Source: VRUE01 sp963742535 (GTDB lineage Bacteria > Actinomycetota > Thermoleophilia > Solirubrobacterales > 70-9). From it: a stretch of DNA of 64,000 nucleotides. The position numbers and the translations under genes were made by a program. The stretch spans positions 496,001-560,000 of the forward strand of contig CAVUMC010000002.1 in the NCBI GenBank assembly GCA_963742535.1. The letters run 5' to 3'. Positions 24,866 through 35,853 of the stretch are shown here, one piece after another (within the stretch, counting starts at the first letter, position 1; each line of letters begins with the position of its first letter). Below the pieces are notes generated by a model. It did not search any database. It was not told the DNA's origin and saw only the letters and a program-made list of their open reading frames with translations.

Positions 24866-25492
24866 ATGCCGGTCAAACGGGAGACCCGAACCGAGAAGCA
24901 GGCCCGCACTCGGGCCGAGCTGCTCGAGACCGCCGCCGCTGTCTTCGCCCAGCGCGGCTACACGGGGGCGACGGTGGAGGAGATCGCCGAGCGGGCCGGT
25001 TACTCGCACGGCGCCGTCTACTCCAACTTCGCCGGCAAGGACGACCTCTTCCTCGCCGTCTTCGAGGAGTACATGGCCGCGCGGGCACGCGAGCTGGCCG
25101 AGACCCAGGCGGGCCTCGCCGAGGACGCGCCGCTGGAGCTGCGGGCGCGGGCTCTGGCCGACCAGTGGATGGAGCGCTTCGCCGCCGATCGCGACTCCTT
25201 CCTGCTCCACCTCGAGTTCCTCGCCGGCTCGCGCCGCGAACCGGAGCTGGCCGAGCGCTTCGGCACCCGCTCGGCGGCGATGCGCGATGCGATCGCCACC
25301 TACATCACCCACTACCAAGAGGAGGAGGGCGTCAAGGCGCCCCTCCCCCCTGCCGACCTCGCTCTAATCCTGCGCGCCCTCGGCATCGGCCTCGCAATCG
25401 AAGCCCTGGTCAGTCCCGAGGCGGTGAGTGACGACCTCTACGGCGACTTCGTCGAGCTATTGGTGACGATGATGCGCGAGCAAGTCCGGTGA
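24866..25492 (+). CDS. TetR-family transcriptional regulator
   Basis: A 208-aa repressor from the ATG at 24866. The N-terminal helix-turn-helix is TVEEIAERAGYSHGAVYSNFAGKDDLF (about residues 35-62) and the rest is a helical ligand domain. The adjacent palindrome probably is its operator. The next gene, a methyltransferase, starts within its stop codon (GTGA), so both are coexpressed. Ligand unknown. Upstream in-frame starts would cross the operator and are less likely. Confidence 0.9.
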   Translation: MPVKRETRTEKQARTRAELLETAAAVFAQRGYTGATVEEIAERAGYSHGAVYSNFAGKDDLFLAVFEEYMAARARELAETQAGLAEDAPLELRARALADQWMERFAADRDSFLLHLEFLAGSRREPELAERFGTRSAAMRDAIATYITHYQEEEGVKAPLPPADLALILRALGIGLAIEALVSPEAVSDDLYGDFVELLVTMMREQVR

Positions 25493-26238
25493 GCGTCCCC
25501 GCCTACGACAGCGTCGGACTCACCTACACCGACTTCCGCCGCGCCGACCCGCGGATCGCGGAGCGCGTCTGGGCGGCGCTCGGCGACGCGGGCAGCGTCG
25601 TCAACGTCGGCGCCGGCAGCGGCTCCTACGAGCCGCGCGATCGCGAAGTGATCGCGGTCGAGCCCTCGCCGGTGATGATCGCCCAGCGCCCCGCCGGCGC
25701 GGCAACCGCGATCGAAGGCGTGGCCGAAGCACTGCCGCTTGCCGACAAGAGCGTCGACGCGGCGATGGGAATCTTCACGATCCACCACTGGAACGACCTC
25801 GCCGCCGGCCTGGCCGAGATGCGCCGGGTCGCCCGCAGGCGAATCGTGCTGGCAACAATCGATGCTGAGGTGAACGCCGGAATCTGGACACTCACCGAGT
25901 ATTTCCCCGAGGCGATGCGGGCCGAGGAAGAGAAAATGCCAACGCTGGGCACGCTCGAAGCGCTGCTGCCGGGCGCGGAGATTGAAGCGGTGCCGATGCC
26001 AAGCCGCTGCCAGGACGAATTTACCAGCGCCCTCTGGGACCGGCCCGAGATGTTCCTCGACCCCGCCGTCCTGCGCAGCAGCTCGCTCTGGCACAGCCTG
26101 CCGCCCGAGGCGATCGAGCGCGGCCAGCAACGCCTCCGCGCCGATCTCGAAAGCGGCCGCTGGGATGAGCATCACGGCCACCTGCGCACCCTGCCCGAGC
26201 TCGACATCGGCCTGCGCCTCATCCGTCTCGAGCTATGA
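25489..26238 (+). CDS. Class I SAM-dependent methyltransferase
   Basis: A 249-aa enzyme of the UbiE/Methyltransf_11 style. The SAM motif is VVNVGAGSGSYEP (about residues 37-49), followed by the acidic EPSPVM strand end and a GIFTIHHWNDLAAGLAEM segment typical of small-molecule methylases. Substrate unknown. Starts with GTG overlapping the TetR stop, so the regulator probably controls it. Confidence 0.85.
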   Translation: MSVPAYDSVGLTYTDFRRADPRIAERVWAALGDAGSVVNVGAGSGSYEPRDREVIAVEPSPVMIAQRPAGAATAIEGVAEALPLADKSVDAAMGIFTIHHWNDLAAGLAEMRRVARRRIVLATIDAEVNAGIWTLTEYFPEAMRAEEEKMPTLGTLEALLPGAEIEAVPMPSRCQDEFTSALWDRPEMFLDPAVLRSSSLWHSLPPEAIERGQQRLRADLESGRWDEHHGHLRTLPELDIGLRLIRLEL

Positions 26239-26250
26239 CGCCCCTCCTCG

Positions 26251-26297
26251 AACTGCATCAAATTCTCTACCTGGCAGGGTGAAAATTTGATGCAGTT
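26251..26297 (+). promoter_or_regulatory. Long hairpin burying the start codon of the GNAT gene
   Basis: Arms AACTGCATCAAATT (26251-26264) and AATTTGATGCAGTT (26284-26297) are perfectly complementary over 14 bp with a 19-base loop that holds a GGCAGGGTG purine patch. The ATG at 26290 lies inside the right arm. It could end the methyltransferase mRNA, act as operator, or mask translation of the next gene. Confidence 0.75.
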
Positions 26298-26766
26298 GCG
26301 GCGAGCGGAAGCGAGGGACGCGGAGGCGGTGGTCGCCCTCTGGACCGAGGCCTACTTTCAGGAAGGCGAGGGCGGGCGCACCACGCCCTACGCAAAGCGC
26401 GACTTCGACAACGCGATGGCCGCTGGCGAGATGATCGTCGCCGGAACACCGGGCAAGGCGCTCGGCGTCGTCGTCATGGTCGCACCGGGGACACCGGGCA
26501 TGGCCGTCGCCCGCGGCGAGGAGGCCGAGCTCCGTCTGCTCGCGGTCTCCTCCCGGGAGCGCCGCAGCGGCATCGGTCGCGCCCTCGTCGAATACTGCTC
26601 TGATCTGGCTCGCGAAAAGAATTGGCCGGCGATCGCGCTCTGGAGTCGCCCCTACCAAACCGCCGCCCACCGCCTCTACGAATCGCTCGGCTACCAGCGC
26701 CAGCCCACCCGCGATGAGACCGACGCCACTGACTTCGCCCGGCTCGTCTTCCGCCTCGAGTTGTAG
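26290..26766 (+). CDS. GNAT-family N-acetyltransferase
   Basis: A 158-aa acetyltransferase from the ATG at 26290, beginning MQLRRAEARDAEAVVALW. The acetyl-CoA loop is SSRERRSGIGRALVEYC (R/Q-x-x-G-x-G/A) near residues 92-107 and the LYESLGYQR element follows at the C-terminus. Substrate unknown. Its start is enclosed in the hairpin described at 26251-26297, so its expression may be structurally controlled. Confidence 0.87.
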   Translation: MQLRRAEARDAEAVVALWTEAYFQEGEGGRTTPYAKRDFDNAMAAGEMIVAGTPGKALGVVVMVAPGTPGMAVARGEEAELRLLAVSSRERRSGIGRALVEYCSDLAREKNWPAIALWSRPYQTAAHRLYESLGYQRQPTRDETDATDFARLVFRLEL

Positions 26767-26785
26767 ACCTCGGCCCACTGGGAGA

Positions 26786-27973
26786 ATGGCGGCCGTGGAG
26801 AACCTGACGACACGGTTGGAGGGCTCGATCGTCACGCTCGAGCCGCTGCTGCCCGAGCATGCCGAGGAGCTTTGGGAGGCGGCGCAGGCGCCGGAGATCT
26901 GGACCTGGTTGGCGAACCTGAACGAGCGTGAGCGCTTCGACTACTGGCTCGAGCTGACCTTCGAGGCGGCGGCGGGTGGCCACGAGGGGCCGTTCGTCAC
27001 CCGCCTCAACGCCGATGGCCGACTCGTCGGCAGCAGCCGCTTCCTCAACGTCCGCCCCGTCGACCGCGTGGTCGAGATCGGCTGGACCTGGCTCAACCCC
27101 AGCGCCTGGCGCAGCGGCGCCAACCTCGAGGCGAAGCTGCTGATGATGGGCCACGCCTTCGAGACGCTCGATTGCGTCCGGGTCGAGTTCAAGACCGATG
27201 CCCGCAATGAGCGTTCGCGCACCGCGCTGGCCGCCCTCCCCGCCCACTTCGAGGGCATCCTGCGCAACCACATGATCGTGCCCGACGTCGGCCAGCGCGA
27301 TTCCGCCTACTACAGCGTGATCCCCAGCGAGTGGCCGGCGGTGCGGAGCAACCTGGAACGGCGTCTGGGCCGCGGCGCGGGCGCCAGCGAGGACGGCCCC
27401 CCTGCGGTCGGTGAAGCGAGCCCCCCGGCCAACCTCACCTTGCGCCGCTCCAACAGCCCGGCCGAGCTCGATCTGCTCGGGCCGCTTTGGGACGCCCTGC
27501 AGGAGCACCACGTCGAGGTCACCCCCGAGCTCGGTCCAAGCGCCCGCGCGCGCTCCGACGAGGAGGCCCGGCGAATCCGGCTGGCCAAGTACGAGCGCTG
27601 GCTCGAGGACCCCGACGCCTTCTTCATCGTCGCCACGGTCGAGGGCGAACCCGCCGGCTACGCCTTCGTCACCCTCGGCATGCCCTATGCCTCCTGGGAC
27701 GTGGGCGAGCGCCTGGCCACCCTCGAGTCCCTCTCGATCCTCCCCGCGCACCGCGGCGCCGGCATCGGCGCCGCCCTCCTCGACGCCGTCTGGGATCGCC
27801 TCGCCGAGCTCGGCGTCGCCGACATGCAGATCGTCACCACCTCGACCAACGTCGGCGCCAAGCGCTTCTACGAGCGCCACGGCTTCAGTCACCGGCTCGA
27901 CGTCTACTACGGCAAGTCGCCCGCAAGGGCTGCTGCATCGCAGGTTCCACCTCGCTCCAGCATGCCCCTCTGA
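26786..27973 (+). CDS. Tandem GNAT acetyltransferase (two domains)
   Basis: A 395-aa protein. The first half (1-200) resembles RimJ/RimL-type GNATs (TRLEGSIVTLEPLLPEHAEEL; VVEIGWTWLNPSAWRSGAN). A linker with Gly/Pro leads to a second GNAT (about 215-385) with LPAHRGAGIGAALLDAVWDR as acetyl-CoA loop and FYERHGFSH. The ATG at 26786 follows a GGGAG. In the first domain the canonical R-x-x-G-x-G loop is replaced by AWRSGANLEAK, so activity may reside mainly in the second. Confidence 0.85.
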   Translation: MAAVENLTTRLEGSIVTLEPLLPEHAEELWEAAQAPEIWTWLANLNERERFDYWLELTFEAAAGGHEGPFVTRLNADGRLVGSSRFLNVRPVDRVVEIGWTWLNPSAWRSGANLEAKLLMMGHAFETLDCVRVEFKTDARNERSRTALAALPAHFEGILRNHMIVPDVGQRDSAYYSVIPSEWPAVRSNLERRLGRGAGASEDGPPAVGEASPPANLTLRRSNSPAELDLLGPLWDALQEHHVEVTPELGPSARARSDEEARRIRLAKYERWLEDPDAFFIVATVEGEPAGYAFVTLGMPYASWDVGERLATLESLSILPAHRGAGIGAALLDAVWDRLAELGVADMQIVTTSTNVGAKRFYERHGFSHRLDVYYGKSPARAAASQVPPRSSMPL

Positions 27974-28091
27974 AGTACCTATCGGCGTGAGCGGGACTCT
28001 CGAATTCACGATCCCTGCGGTCGTCCCTCACGTCCGGTCGTACGGATGAGCCGAGCTGAGCCCGGCCTATCCGAGTCAGATTGAAGAAGTC

Positions 28092-28163
28092 TTGACATCA
28101 AACCAATAGGTGGGATGCTGCTCAACACTCAATAGATACTGAGCAATGTCGACTCAACGGAGG
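28092..28163 (+). promoter_or_regulatory. Probable promoter and ribosome site of the duplicated secreted protein
   Basis: A consensus -35 TTGACA at 28092-28097 has a weak -10 candidate about 17 bases later (GATGCT). Arms TGCTCA (28119-28124) and TGAGCA (28140-28145) form a small dyad, and GGAGG at 28159-28163 precedes the ATG at 28172. The 198-base gap from 27974 contains nothing else recognisable. Confidence 0.5.
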
Positions 28164-28171
28164 AAAGCAAC

Positions 28172-29581
28172 ATGGCTTCTTCGAGACTGCGCTGGAGGGT
28201 AGTTGGCCTTTGTGTCTCGGTGCTCGGCTTGACGGCCGTCGCCGGCGGGACGGCTCAGGCGGAACCGCTTGCCGCCTGGAACATAGGTAAAGCCAACGGG
28301 GAATTAGTTCAGGTCAACGAAACGAACAAATTATTTGCCCAACTGGAAATCAAAGAAATAGAGAGCGGCACCGCGACGCTTTTATTCACTACCAAAGGCG
28401 GCACCAAAGTCGGCATTTTATGCGCAGCGGCCAAATTCGACGAAGGCGGCAAACTAATCGCCGAAGGCGGCATATCTTTAAGTCGGATGCTGCTCACCGG
28501 TTGCGTCACTTCACTCAATGGCACGATCTCCACGTCTTGCAAACCCAAAACCACTGGCAAAGCACTGGGTGAACTCTTAACCGAAAAATTCAAAGGCTTA
28601 GCTGTCATAGACAAAGTTGGGACAGAAACCGAAGATTACGTTAAGTTCACCCCTGACGAAAGCAGAACGTTCGCGAAAATCGAACTCGGCGAAGAATGTG
28701 CAATTGGCACCTTGGTCAAAGTCGAAACAAAAGCCGAAGGCGAAAGCTTCTGGCTTAAGGATTCCGGAGGCAACGTCTCCTTCGGAGAAGAGAAGGTCGA
28801 ACACTTATTCGAAGAATCCTTACATGGGATCATCGCTCTAGGACAGCCCGCCGTTATTGACGGCTCGATACTTGTGAAGCTAGCTGGAGAACATCTGGGC
28901 CTAAGGTTTTCCCGTGGCGTCGTTGAAACGAGCGCCTTTTGGTCCGTTATCAACGCAAAAGGTGAATTAGTTCAGGTCAACGAAACGAACAAATTATTTG
29001 CGCAGATAGAACCCAAAGAAATCGAGAAATCGGCGACGCTATCGTGGACATCGGGGGGTGGAACCAAAATCAGCCTCTTATGCACGCAGGTTAAATTCGA
29101 TGAAGGAGGTAAACTGATTGCCGAAGGTAATATTTCCTCAAGCCGAGCGCTGCTGACTGGCTGCGTCATTTTGCTCAATGGCACAATTTCCCCGGCTTGC
29201 AAACCCCACACTACAGGCTTGGCCTTGGGTGAACTCTTAACTCTAAAATTCAAAGGTTCAATCGTCTTAGACAAATTAAGCGGCGGTGTAGTCGACTCCT
29301 TTGTCAAGCTCGTTCCCGTTGAAGGAACGACGCTCCTGCAATGGGAACCCGGCGCGGAATGCTCATTCTCATTCGGTGGCATTGTCAAAGTCGAAGGTGA
29401 ACTGTGGCTCAAGGATTCCGGAGGTAACGTTTCCTTTCAAGAAGAGAAGGTCGAACACTTAGTTGAAGAGGCCTTACACGGACTGACAGCTCTCAAACAG
29501 TCAGCCGTCATCGAAGGCTCAATGCTTGTGCGGCTCTCCGGACCGCATTCGGGTCTGAAATGGGGGGGTATCCCTGGATGA
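28172..29581 (+). CDS. Secreted protein of two tandem copies, AT-rich codons
   Basis: A 469-aa exported protein: signal peptide to about residue 30 (VAGGTAQA), then two homologous units (about 35-250 and 255-469), each running from GELVQVNETNKLFAQ through LLTGCV...LNGTIS and LWLKDSGGNVSF-EEKVEHL to a G-L-x-W/F end. Each unit has four Cys, probably two disulfides. Many TTA, AAA and GAA codons make it far less GC-rich than its neighbours. The C-terminal 'SGPHSGLKWGG' pattern is one I associate with Thermoleophilia secreted families. Function unknown. Confidence 0.85.
   Translation: MASSRLRWRVVGLCVSVLGLTAVAGGTAQAEPLAAWNIGKANGELVQVNETNKLFAQLEIKEIESGTATLLFTTKGGTKVGILCAAAKFDEGGKLIAEGGISLSRMLLTGCVTSLNGTISTSCKPKTTGKALGELLTEKFKGLAVIDKVGTETEDYVKFTPDESRTFAKIELGEECAIGTLVKVETKAEGESFWLKDSGGNVSFGEEKVEHLFEESLHGIIALGQPAVIDGSILVKLAGEHLGLRFSRGVVETSAFWSVINAKGELVQVNETNKLFAQIEPKEIEKSATLSWTSGGGTKISLLCTQVKFDEGGKLIAEGNISSSRALLTGCVILLNGTISPACKPHTTGLALGELLTLKFKGSIVLDKLSGGVVDSFVKLVPVEGTTLLQWEPGAECSFSFGGIVKVEGELWLKDSGGNVSFQEEKVEHLVEEALHGLTALKQSAVIEGSMLVRLSGPHSGLKWGGIPG
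28301..28338 (+). repeat. 38-bp exact direct repeat, copy 1 (copy 2 at 28964-29001)
   Basis: Bases 28301-28338 and 28964-29001 are identical. They encode the same ELVQVNETNKLFA stretch at the start of each protein unit. Nucleotide identity suggests a recent duplication or gene conversion between the two halves. Confidence 0.9.
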
Positions 29582-29604
29582 ACAGATAGCTAGTCGCAAA
29601 AAAA

Positions 29605-29626
29605 GCGGTGCGTTAGGACGCACCGC
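29605..29626. terminator. Rho-independent terminator
   Basis: A perfect 9-bp stem GCGGTGCGT / ACGCACCGC with a TAGG loop, preceded by seven A and followed by CCTTT, 24 bases after the secreted-protein stop. It can work in both directions. Confidence 0.85.
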
Positions 29627-29904
29627 CCTTTGAGTCGCGAATCACGCGGGCCGCGCCCTACTTCGAACTTCATGTGCTCGAGGCGAAAGCTTTTGACGAT
29701 CCGAAGGGGATCTCCAGCGGTAGCTCGACCTTTATCTTCATCTCTAGCCGGGGATAACCCACATATATGCACCCTTGGCAATCTCAGTGCGGGTCCTCTA
29801 ACTACAATAGCGGGCTGACTGCGTGCGCTGACGTGGATTGTCTCTGGTTATTCAGCGGCGAACATGATCGGATTAAACGATTAATACAAAGGCAAGTGCC
29901 CGCG
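29627..29904. other. Gene-free spacer
   Basis: No supported gene between the terminator and the minus-strand TetR stop. It is AT-richer than average, with no convincing promoter, repeat or RNA. Possibly decayed sequence. Confidence 0.5.
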
Positions 29905-30543
29905 CTAGCTGGAGACCGAGCCGAGCGCGTCGTCGATGAAGGGGCCGAGCAGCTCGCCGGCCTTTGCCGCGGTCGTCTCCGGGTCCTCGCTGGGGGCGGT
30001 GATGTAGGAGATCGCGAGGCGGACGAGGGACTCGGCGAGCAGCTTCACCTTGGCCGAAGGGGCCTGCGGCCAGCCCTCTTCGATCGTCGCCGTGAGGCGG
30101 GCGGTCGCCCAGTAGACAACCGGCATGCCCTGGGTGGTGACGAAGGGCAGCATGCCGCCGGTGCCGTCGTCGCTGAGCAGGATGTGGACGAGTGGGTCCT
30201 CGCCGGCGGAGTGGAGGAACTTGGCGAGGGCGGCGCCGATTGCTGCCCGCGGGTCGTCGAGGTGCTCACGCACCGCTGCGTCAACGCCGTCGAGAAAGCG
30301 CTCGCCCTCGTGGATGACGAAGGCTTGGCCGAACTCGGCGCGGTTGCCGAACTCCTTGTAGAGGGTCTGGCGACTGACGCCGGCGGCCGCGGCGATGTGC
30401 GACATCGTGATCTCCGACCAGGCCTTGCTCTCCAACTGGTCGCGGGCGGCACCGAAGAGCGTCTCGCGCAGCAACTGCCGCGCCGCTTCCGGATAGGGCG
30501 TGCGAGTGGACACCGCTGGGATCGTGCCAGCGGAGGCGGTCAC
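29905..30543 (-). CDS. TetR-family regulator of the alkane operon (AlkX-like)
   Basis: A 212-aa TetR regulator with the HTH AWSEITMSHIAAAAGVSRQTLYKEFGNRAEFG (about residues 42-72). Its GTG start overlaps the rubredoxin stop (GTGA), the alkB-rubredoxin-tetR order known from Rhodococcus and Dietzia, where AlkX represses the operon until fatty acids or alkanes relieve it. The palindrome at 31956-31986 in front of alkB is its likely target. Confidence 0.88.
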   Translation of the reverse strand: MTASAGTIPAVSTRTPYPEAARQLLRETLFGAARDQLESKAWSEITMSHIAAAAGVSRQTLYKEFGNRAEFGQAFVIHEGERFLDGVDAAVREHLDDPRAAIGAALAKFLHSAGEDPLVHILLSDDGTGGMLPFVTTQGMPVVYWATARLTATIEEGWPQAPSAKVKLLAESLVRLAISYITAPSEDPETTAAKAGELLGPFIDDALGSVSS

Positions 30544-30719
30544 TCGGCTGCGTCCCCGGCGTCGGGCTCGAAGTCAACCTTGTCGCGGACGCCGCAGTCG
30601 GGACAAGCCCAGTCGTCCGGCACCTCGCTCCAGGGCGTGCCGGCCGGGAAGCCCTCGCGCGGGTGGCCCTGCTCCTCGTCGTAGACGTAGCCGCAGCTGG
30701 GACAGCGCCAGCGACTCAT
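30540..30719 (-). CDS. rubA: Rubredoxin
   Basis: A 59-aa iron protein that carries electrons to AlkB. Two knuckles CPSCG (Cys6, Cys9) and CPDCG (Cys39, Cys42) bind one iron, with YVYDEEQGHP and GTPWSEVPDDWACP typical of AlkG2-type rubredoxins. The ATG overlaps the alkB stop (ATGA) and the stop overlaps the tetR start. A rubredoxin reductase is not in the window. Confidence 0.95.
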   Translation of the reverse strand: MSRWRCPSCGYVYDEEQGHPREGFPAGTPWSEVPDDWACPDCGVRDKVDFEPDAGDAAE

Positions 30720-31918
30720 GCGGACGCCCCGGCGCCGGTGCCGTAGCGGGCGAGGATGCGCTTGCGCGCCCGCGGCTGGATGTTGGCGCGGGTGAGGTCG
30801 CCGCGGTAATGCTCGACCAGGATCGGGTCCATCACCCGCCGCCAGAGAGGTGGAACCCAGGCGAGCACGATCATGCCGGCGTAGCCCGTCGGCAGCTGCG
30901 GAGCTTCGTCGACGTGGCGCAGGGCCTGGTAGCGGCGGGTCGGGTTTGCGTGATGGTCGGAGTGACGTTGAAGGTGGTAGAGCAGGACGTTGGAGGCAAC
31001 GTTGTTGCTGTTCCAGCTGTGCTCGGGAAGGCAGCGCTCGTAGCGTCCGTCCTCTTTCTTCTGACGCAGCAGCCCGTAGTGCTCGAGGTAGTTGACGACC
31101 TCGAGCAAGGAGAAGCCGAGGATCGCCTGCACCACGAGATAGGGCAGCACGACCGGGCCGAAGACGATCGTCAGAACGGCAAAGAGGCCGACGGTCATCG
31201 CCCAAGCGCCGAGGATGTCGTTGTGGAGGCTCCAGTGCGACTTGCCGAGCCGGTCGAGACGGGCGGCCTCAATCCCCCAGGCGGAGCGCAGGCTGCCAGC
31301 GACGGTGCGCGGCAGGAAGGCCCAGAAGCTCTCCCCCAGGCGTGAACTGGCCGGGTCCTCGGGAGTGGCGACGCGGACGTGGTGGCCACGGTTGTGCTCG
31401 ATGAAGAAGTGGCCGTAGCCGGTCTGGGCGAGGGAGACGCGGCTCAGCCACTTCTCCATGTTGTCGCGCTTGTGGCCGAGCTCATGGGCGGTGTTGATCG
31501 CGATGCCACCGACGACGCCCATCGTCAGCGCCAGGCCGATGTTCTCCAGGACCGAGAGGTCGCCGCTGGACCAGAGGTAACAGGCGAAGACCAGCCCCGC
31601 GTACTGGACCGGGATGAAGGCGTAGGTGCACCAGCGGTAGTAGCGGTCCTGCTCGAGCCACTTGAGCACGCTGTCGGGCGGGTTGGTCGGGTCAACCCCG
31701 ATCGCGATGTCGAGCAAGGGGAAGACGCCGAAGACGAGCAGCGGGCCGAAGAACCAGAAGAACTCGAAGCCGGTCACTTCGACGCTGGCCCAGGCGAGGA
31801 AGGGAGCAAAGGGGACGACCAGGCCGAGCAGCCAGGCGTAGCGCTTGGCGTCGCGCCAGGTCGCCGGATTTAGCTCGATCTCCGGCCCGTGATCGTGACT
31901 ATGCGCCGCTGCCTCCAT
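30716..31918 (-). CDS. alkB: Alkane 1-monooxygenase
   Basis: A 400-aa integral-membrane di-iron hydroxylase oxidising n-alkanes at the terminal carbon. The histidine boxes are HELGH (145-149), EHNRGHH (His175, His179, His180) and HLQRHSDHH (His315, His319, His322-323), plus NYLEHYG (His280). The ATG at 31918 follows a perfect AAGGAGG; earlier in-frame codons would cross the operator. Coupled to rubredoxin and TetR, so it marks a complete, regulated alkane-degradation entry step. Confidence 0.96.
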   Translation of the reverse strand: MEAAAHSHDHGPEIELNPATWRDAKRYAWLLGLVVPFAPFLAWASVEVTGFEFFWFFGPLLVFGVFPLLDIAIGVDPTNPPDSVLKWLEQDRYYRWCTYAFIPVQYAGLVFACYLWSSGDLSVLENIGLALTMGVVGGIAINTAHELGHKRDNMEKWLSRVSLAQTGYGHFFIEHNRGHHVRVATPEDPASSRLGESFWAFLPRTVAGSLRSAWGIEAARLDRLGKSHWSLHNDILGAWAMTVGLFAVLTIVFGPVVLPYLVVQAILGFSLLEVVNYLEHYGLLRQKKEDGRYERCLPEHSWNSNNVASNVLLYHLQRHSDHHANPTRRYQALRHVDEAPQLPTGYAGMIVLAWVPPLWRRVMDPILVEHYRGDLTRANIQPRARKRILARYGTGAGASA

Positions 31919-31955
31919 CCCGTCCTCCTTGTCAAATTCCCAATGTTCGTCCTCT

Positions 31956-31986
31956 TGGTTTACAAGATAGCCTACTTTGTAAACCA
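31956..31986. promoter_or_regulatory. Operator upstream of alkB
   Basis: Perfect 10-bp arms TGGTTTACAA (31956-31965) and TTGTAAACCA (31977-31986) with an 11-base spacer, 38 bases before the alkB start. The best target for the TetR protein of the same operon. Confidence 0.75.
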
Positions 31987-32051
31987 GCGCAACAGAATGA
32001 TCTTTGATGTACGCAGCTCGCCCGATCACGTTCCCCGCTACCATCCGCCCC

Positions 32052-32272
32052 GTGTACACGCTGCTCGGAATCCTTCAAGTGATCATCAGCGGGGTCCTGA
32101 TCTTCCTGATCCTCCTGCACTCCGGCAAAGACACCGGCCTCTCCGGCGCCTTCGGCATCGGCGGCGGCGGCAGCTCTTTCGGCGGCGGCTCGATGGTCGA
32201 GCGCAACCTCGACCGCGCCACAGTCTTCTTCGCGATCGTGTTCGTGCTGAACACGATCGTCCTGCTGAAGAT

Positions 32273-32276
<4 letters not shown>
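32052..32276 (+). CDS. secG: Preprotein translocase subunit SecG
   Basis: A 74-aa two-helix membrane protein of the Sec translocon. Starting at the GTG gives MYTLLGILQVIISGVLIFL, then LLHSGKDTGLSGAFGIGG and a second helix (VFFAIVFVLNTIVLL). The Gly-rich loop is typical. An ATG at 32004/32007 would add 16 residues atypical of the family. No strong Shine-Dalgarno precedes the GTG, so it may be leaderless. In many actinobacteria secG follows tpiA; here it is far from that cluster. Confidence 0.85.
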
Positions 32277-34700
<2,424 letters not shown>

Positions 34701-34711
<11 letters not shown>

Positions 34712-35105
34712 TCGATGAGGTGGTGAACTTCGACGGGCACTTGGTCACCAGGGTGTCGCGTTCGCCGACGAAGACGCCGTTCTCCATGGCGCCGGTGAGC
34801 ACGATCTCGCGGCCGCCGCGGAAGGGGTCGGGGACGGTGCCGCTGTAGGTGACCGGGAGGCTCTCGCCGCCGCCTTCGCGATCGACGACGCGGAAGCGCA
34901 GTTCTTCGCCCTGGTGGCGAATCGAGCCATTGACGACCTTGCCCGTCATGTCATAGCTCGTTCCCGGCGCTGCGGTGAGCAGCTGCGATGGCTCCTTGGC
35001 CTCGGTCGAGGCGCTGAAAGAGGTGTAGATCAGCGCCACCGCGAGCAGCACGGCGACCCCGAGGGCGACCACGAGCCGGATCTTCCGCTTGCGCTGGGGA
35101 TCCAC
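34701..35105 (-). CDS. ccmE: Heme chaperone CcmE, cysteine-type variant
   Basis: A 134-aa membrane-anchored OB-fold protein: TM at about 8-28, then SYDMTGKVVNGSIRHQGEELRFRV. Classical CcmE binds heme through His in HxxxY; here the equivalent is CPSKF (Cys123, Phe127). A CxxxY version is known in archaea and some sulfate reducers, so the Cys is a recognised variant, but the Phe in place of Tyr is unusual. Overlaps ccmF, so both are coupled. Confidence 0.88.
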
Positions 35106-35140
35106 GAGCGCCGAATTATCGCAATTGAGAGAATTGGGCC

Positions 35141-35842
35141 GTGGCCGACCCCGTCCTCCTGATCACCGGCGCCAGCAGCGGCATCGGCGCCGCGACCGCG
35201 CGGGCGACCGCGGAGAGCTACCGGTTGGTGCTCGCGGCGCGTCGCACCGAGCCGCTGGAGGAGCTGGTCGCGGAGCTCGGCGGGCCCGAGCGGGCGCTGG
35301 CGGTGCGCTGCGACGTCACCGAGTGGGACCAGGTCGAGGCGATGAGCGCGGCGGCACTCGAGCACTTCGGCCGCATCGACGCCGTCTTTGCCAACGCCGG
35401 CTTCGGCGCCACCCGCGGCTTCCTCGAGGAGTCACCCGAGCACTGGCGCTCGATGGTCCTGACCAACGTCTACGGCGTGGCGCTGACGATCCGCGCCACC
35501 CTCCCCCATCTACTCGAGCGCGGCGACGGCCACTTCCTCGTCACCAGCTCGGTTGCCGGCCGCCACGCCCTGCCCGGCTCGCTCTACTCGGCGACCAAGT
35601 GGGCGGCAACCGCGATCGGCGAGTCACTGCGCGCGGAGCTGCGCCAGATGCACGACAACCACGCGATCAAGGTGACCCTGATCGAGCCCGGCATGGTCGA
35701 CACCCCCTTCTTCGACAACCGCCCCGGCAAATGGGCCCTCCAAGACGACGACATCGCCCGGGCCGTCGTCTACGCCCTCGAGCAGCCCAAGGGCGTAGAC
35801 GTCAACGAGATCCTGATTCGCCCCACCTCGCAACCAGGCTGA
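35141..35842 (+). CDS. Short-chain dehydrogenase/reductase
   Basis: A 233-aa cytoplasmic NAD(P)-dependent enzyme. The Rossmann motif is TGASSGIG (about residues 9-16), the structural NAG is in FANAGFG, the catalytic Ser in TSSVAG and Tyr-x-x-x-Lys in YSATKWA. The AARR after strand two suggests NADP preference. GTG start 35 bases from divergent ccmE. Substrate unknown. Confidence 0.9.
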   Translation: MADPVLLITGASSGIGAATARATAESYRLVLAARRTEPLEELVAELGGPERALAVRCDVTEWDQVEAMSAAALEHFGRIDAVFANAGFGATRGFLEESPEHWRSMVLTNVYGVALTIRATLPHLLERGDGHFLVTSSVAGRHALPGSLYSATKWAATAIGESLRAELRQMHDNHAIKVTLIEPGMVDTPFFDNRPGKWALQDDDIARAVVYALEQPKGVDVNEILIRPTSQPG

Positions 35843-35853
35843 GCAGCCCGCCG

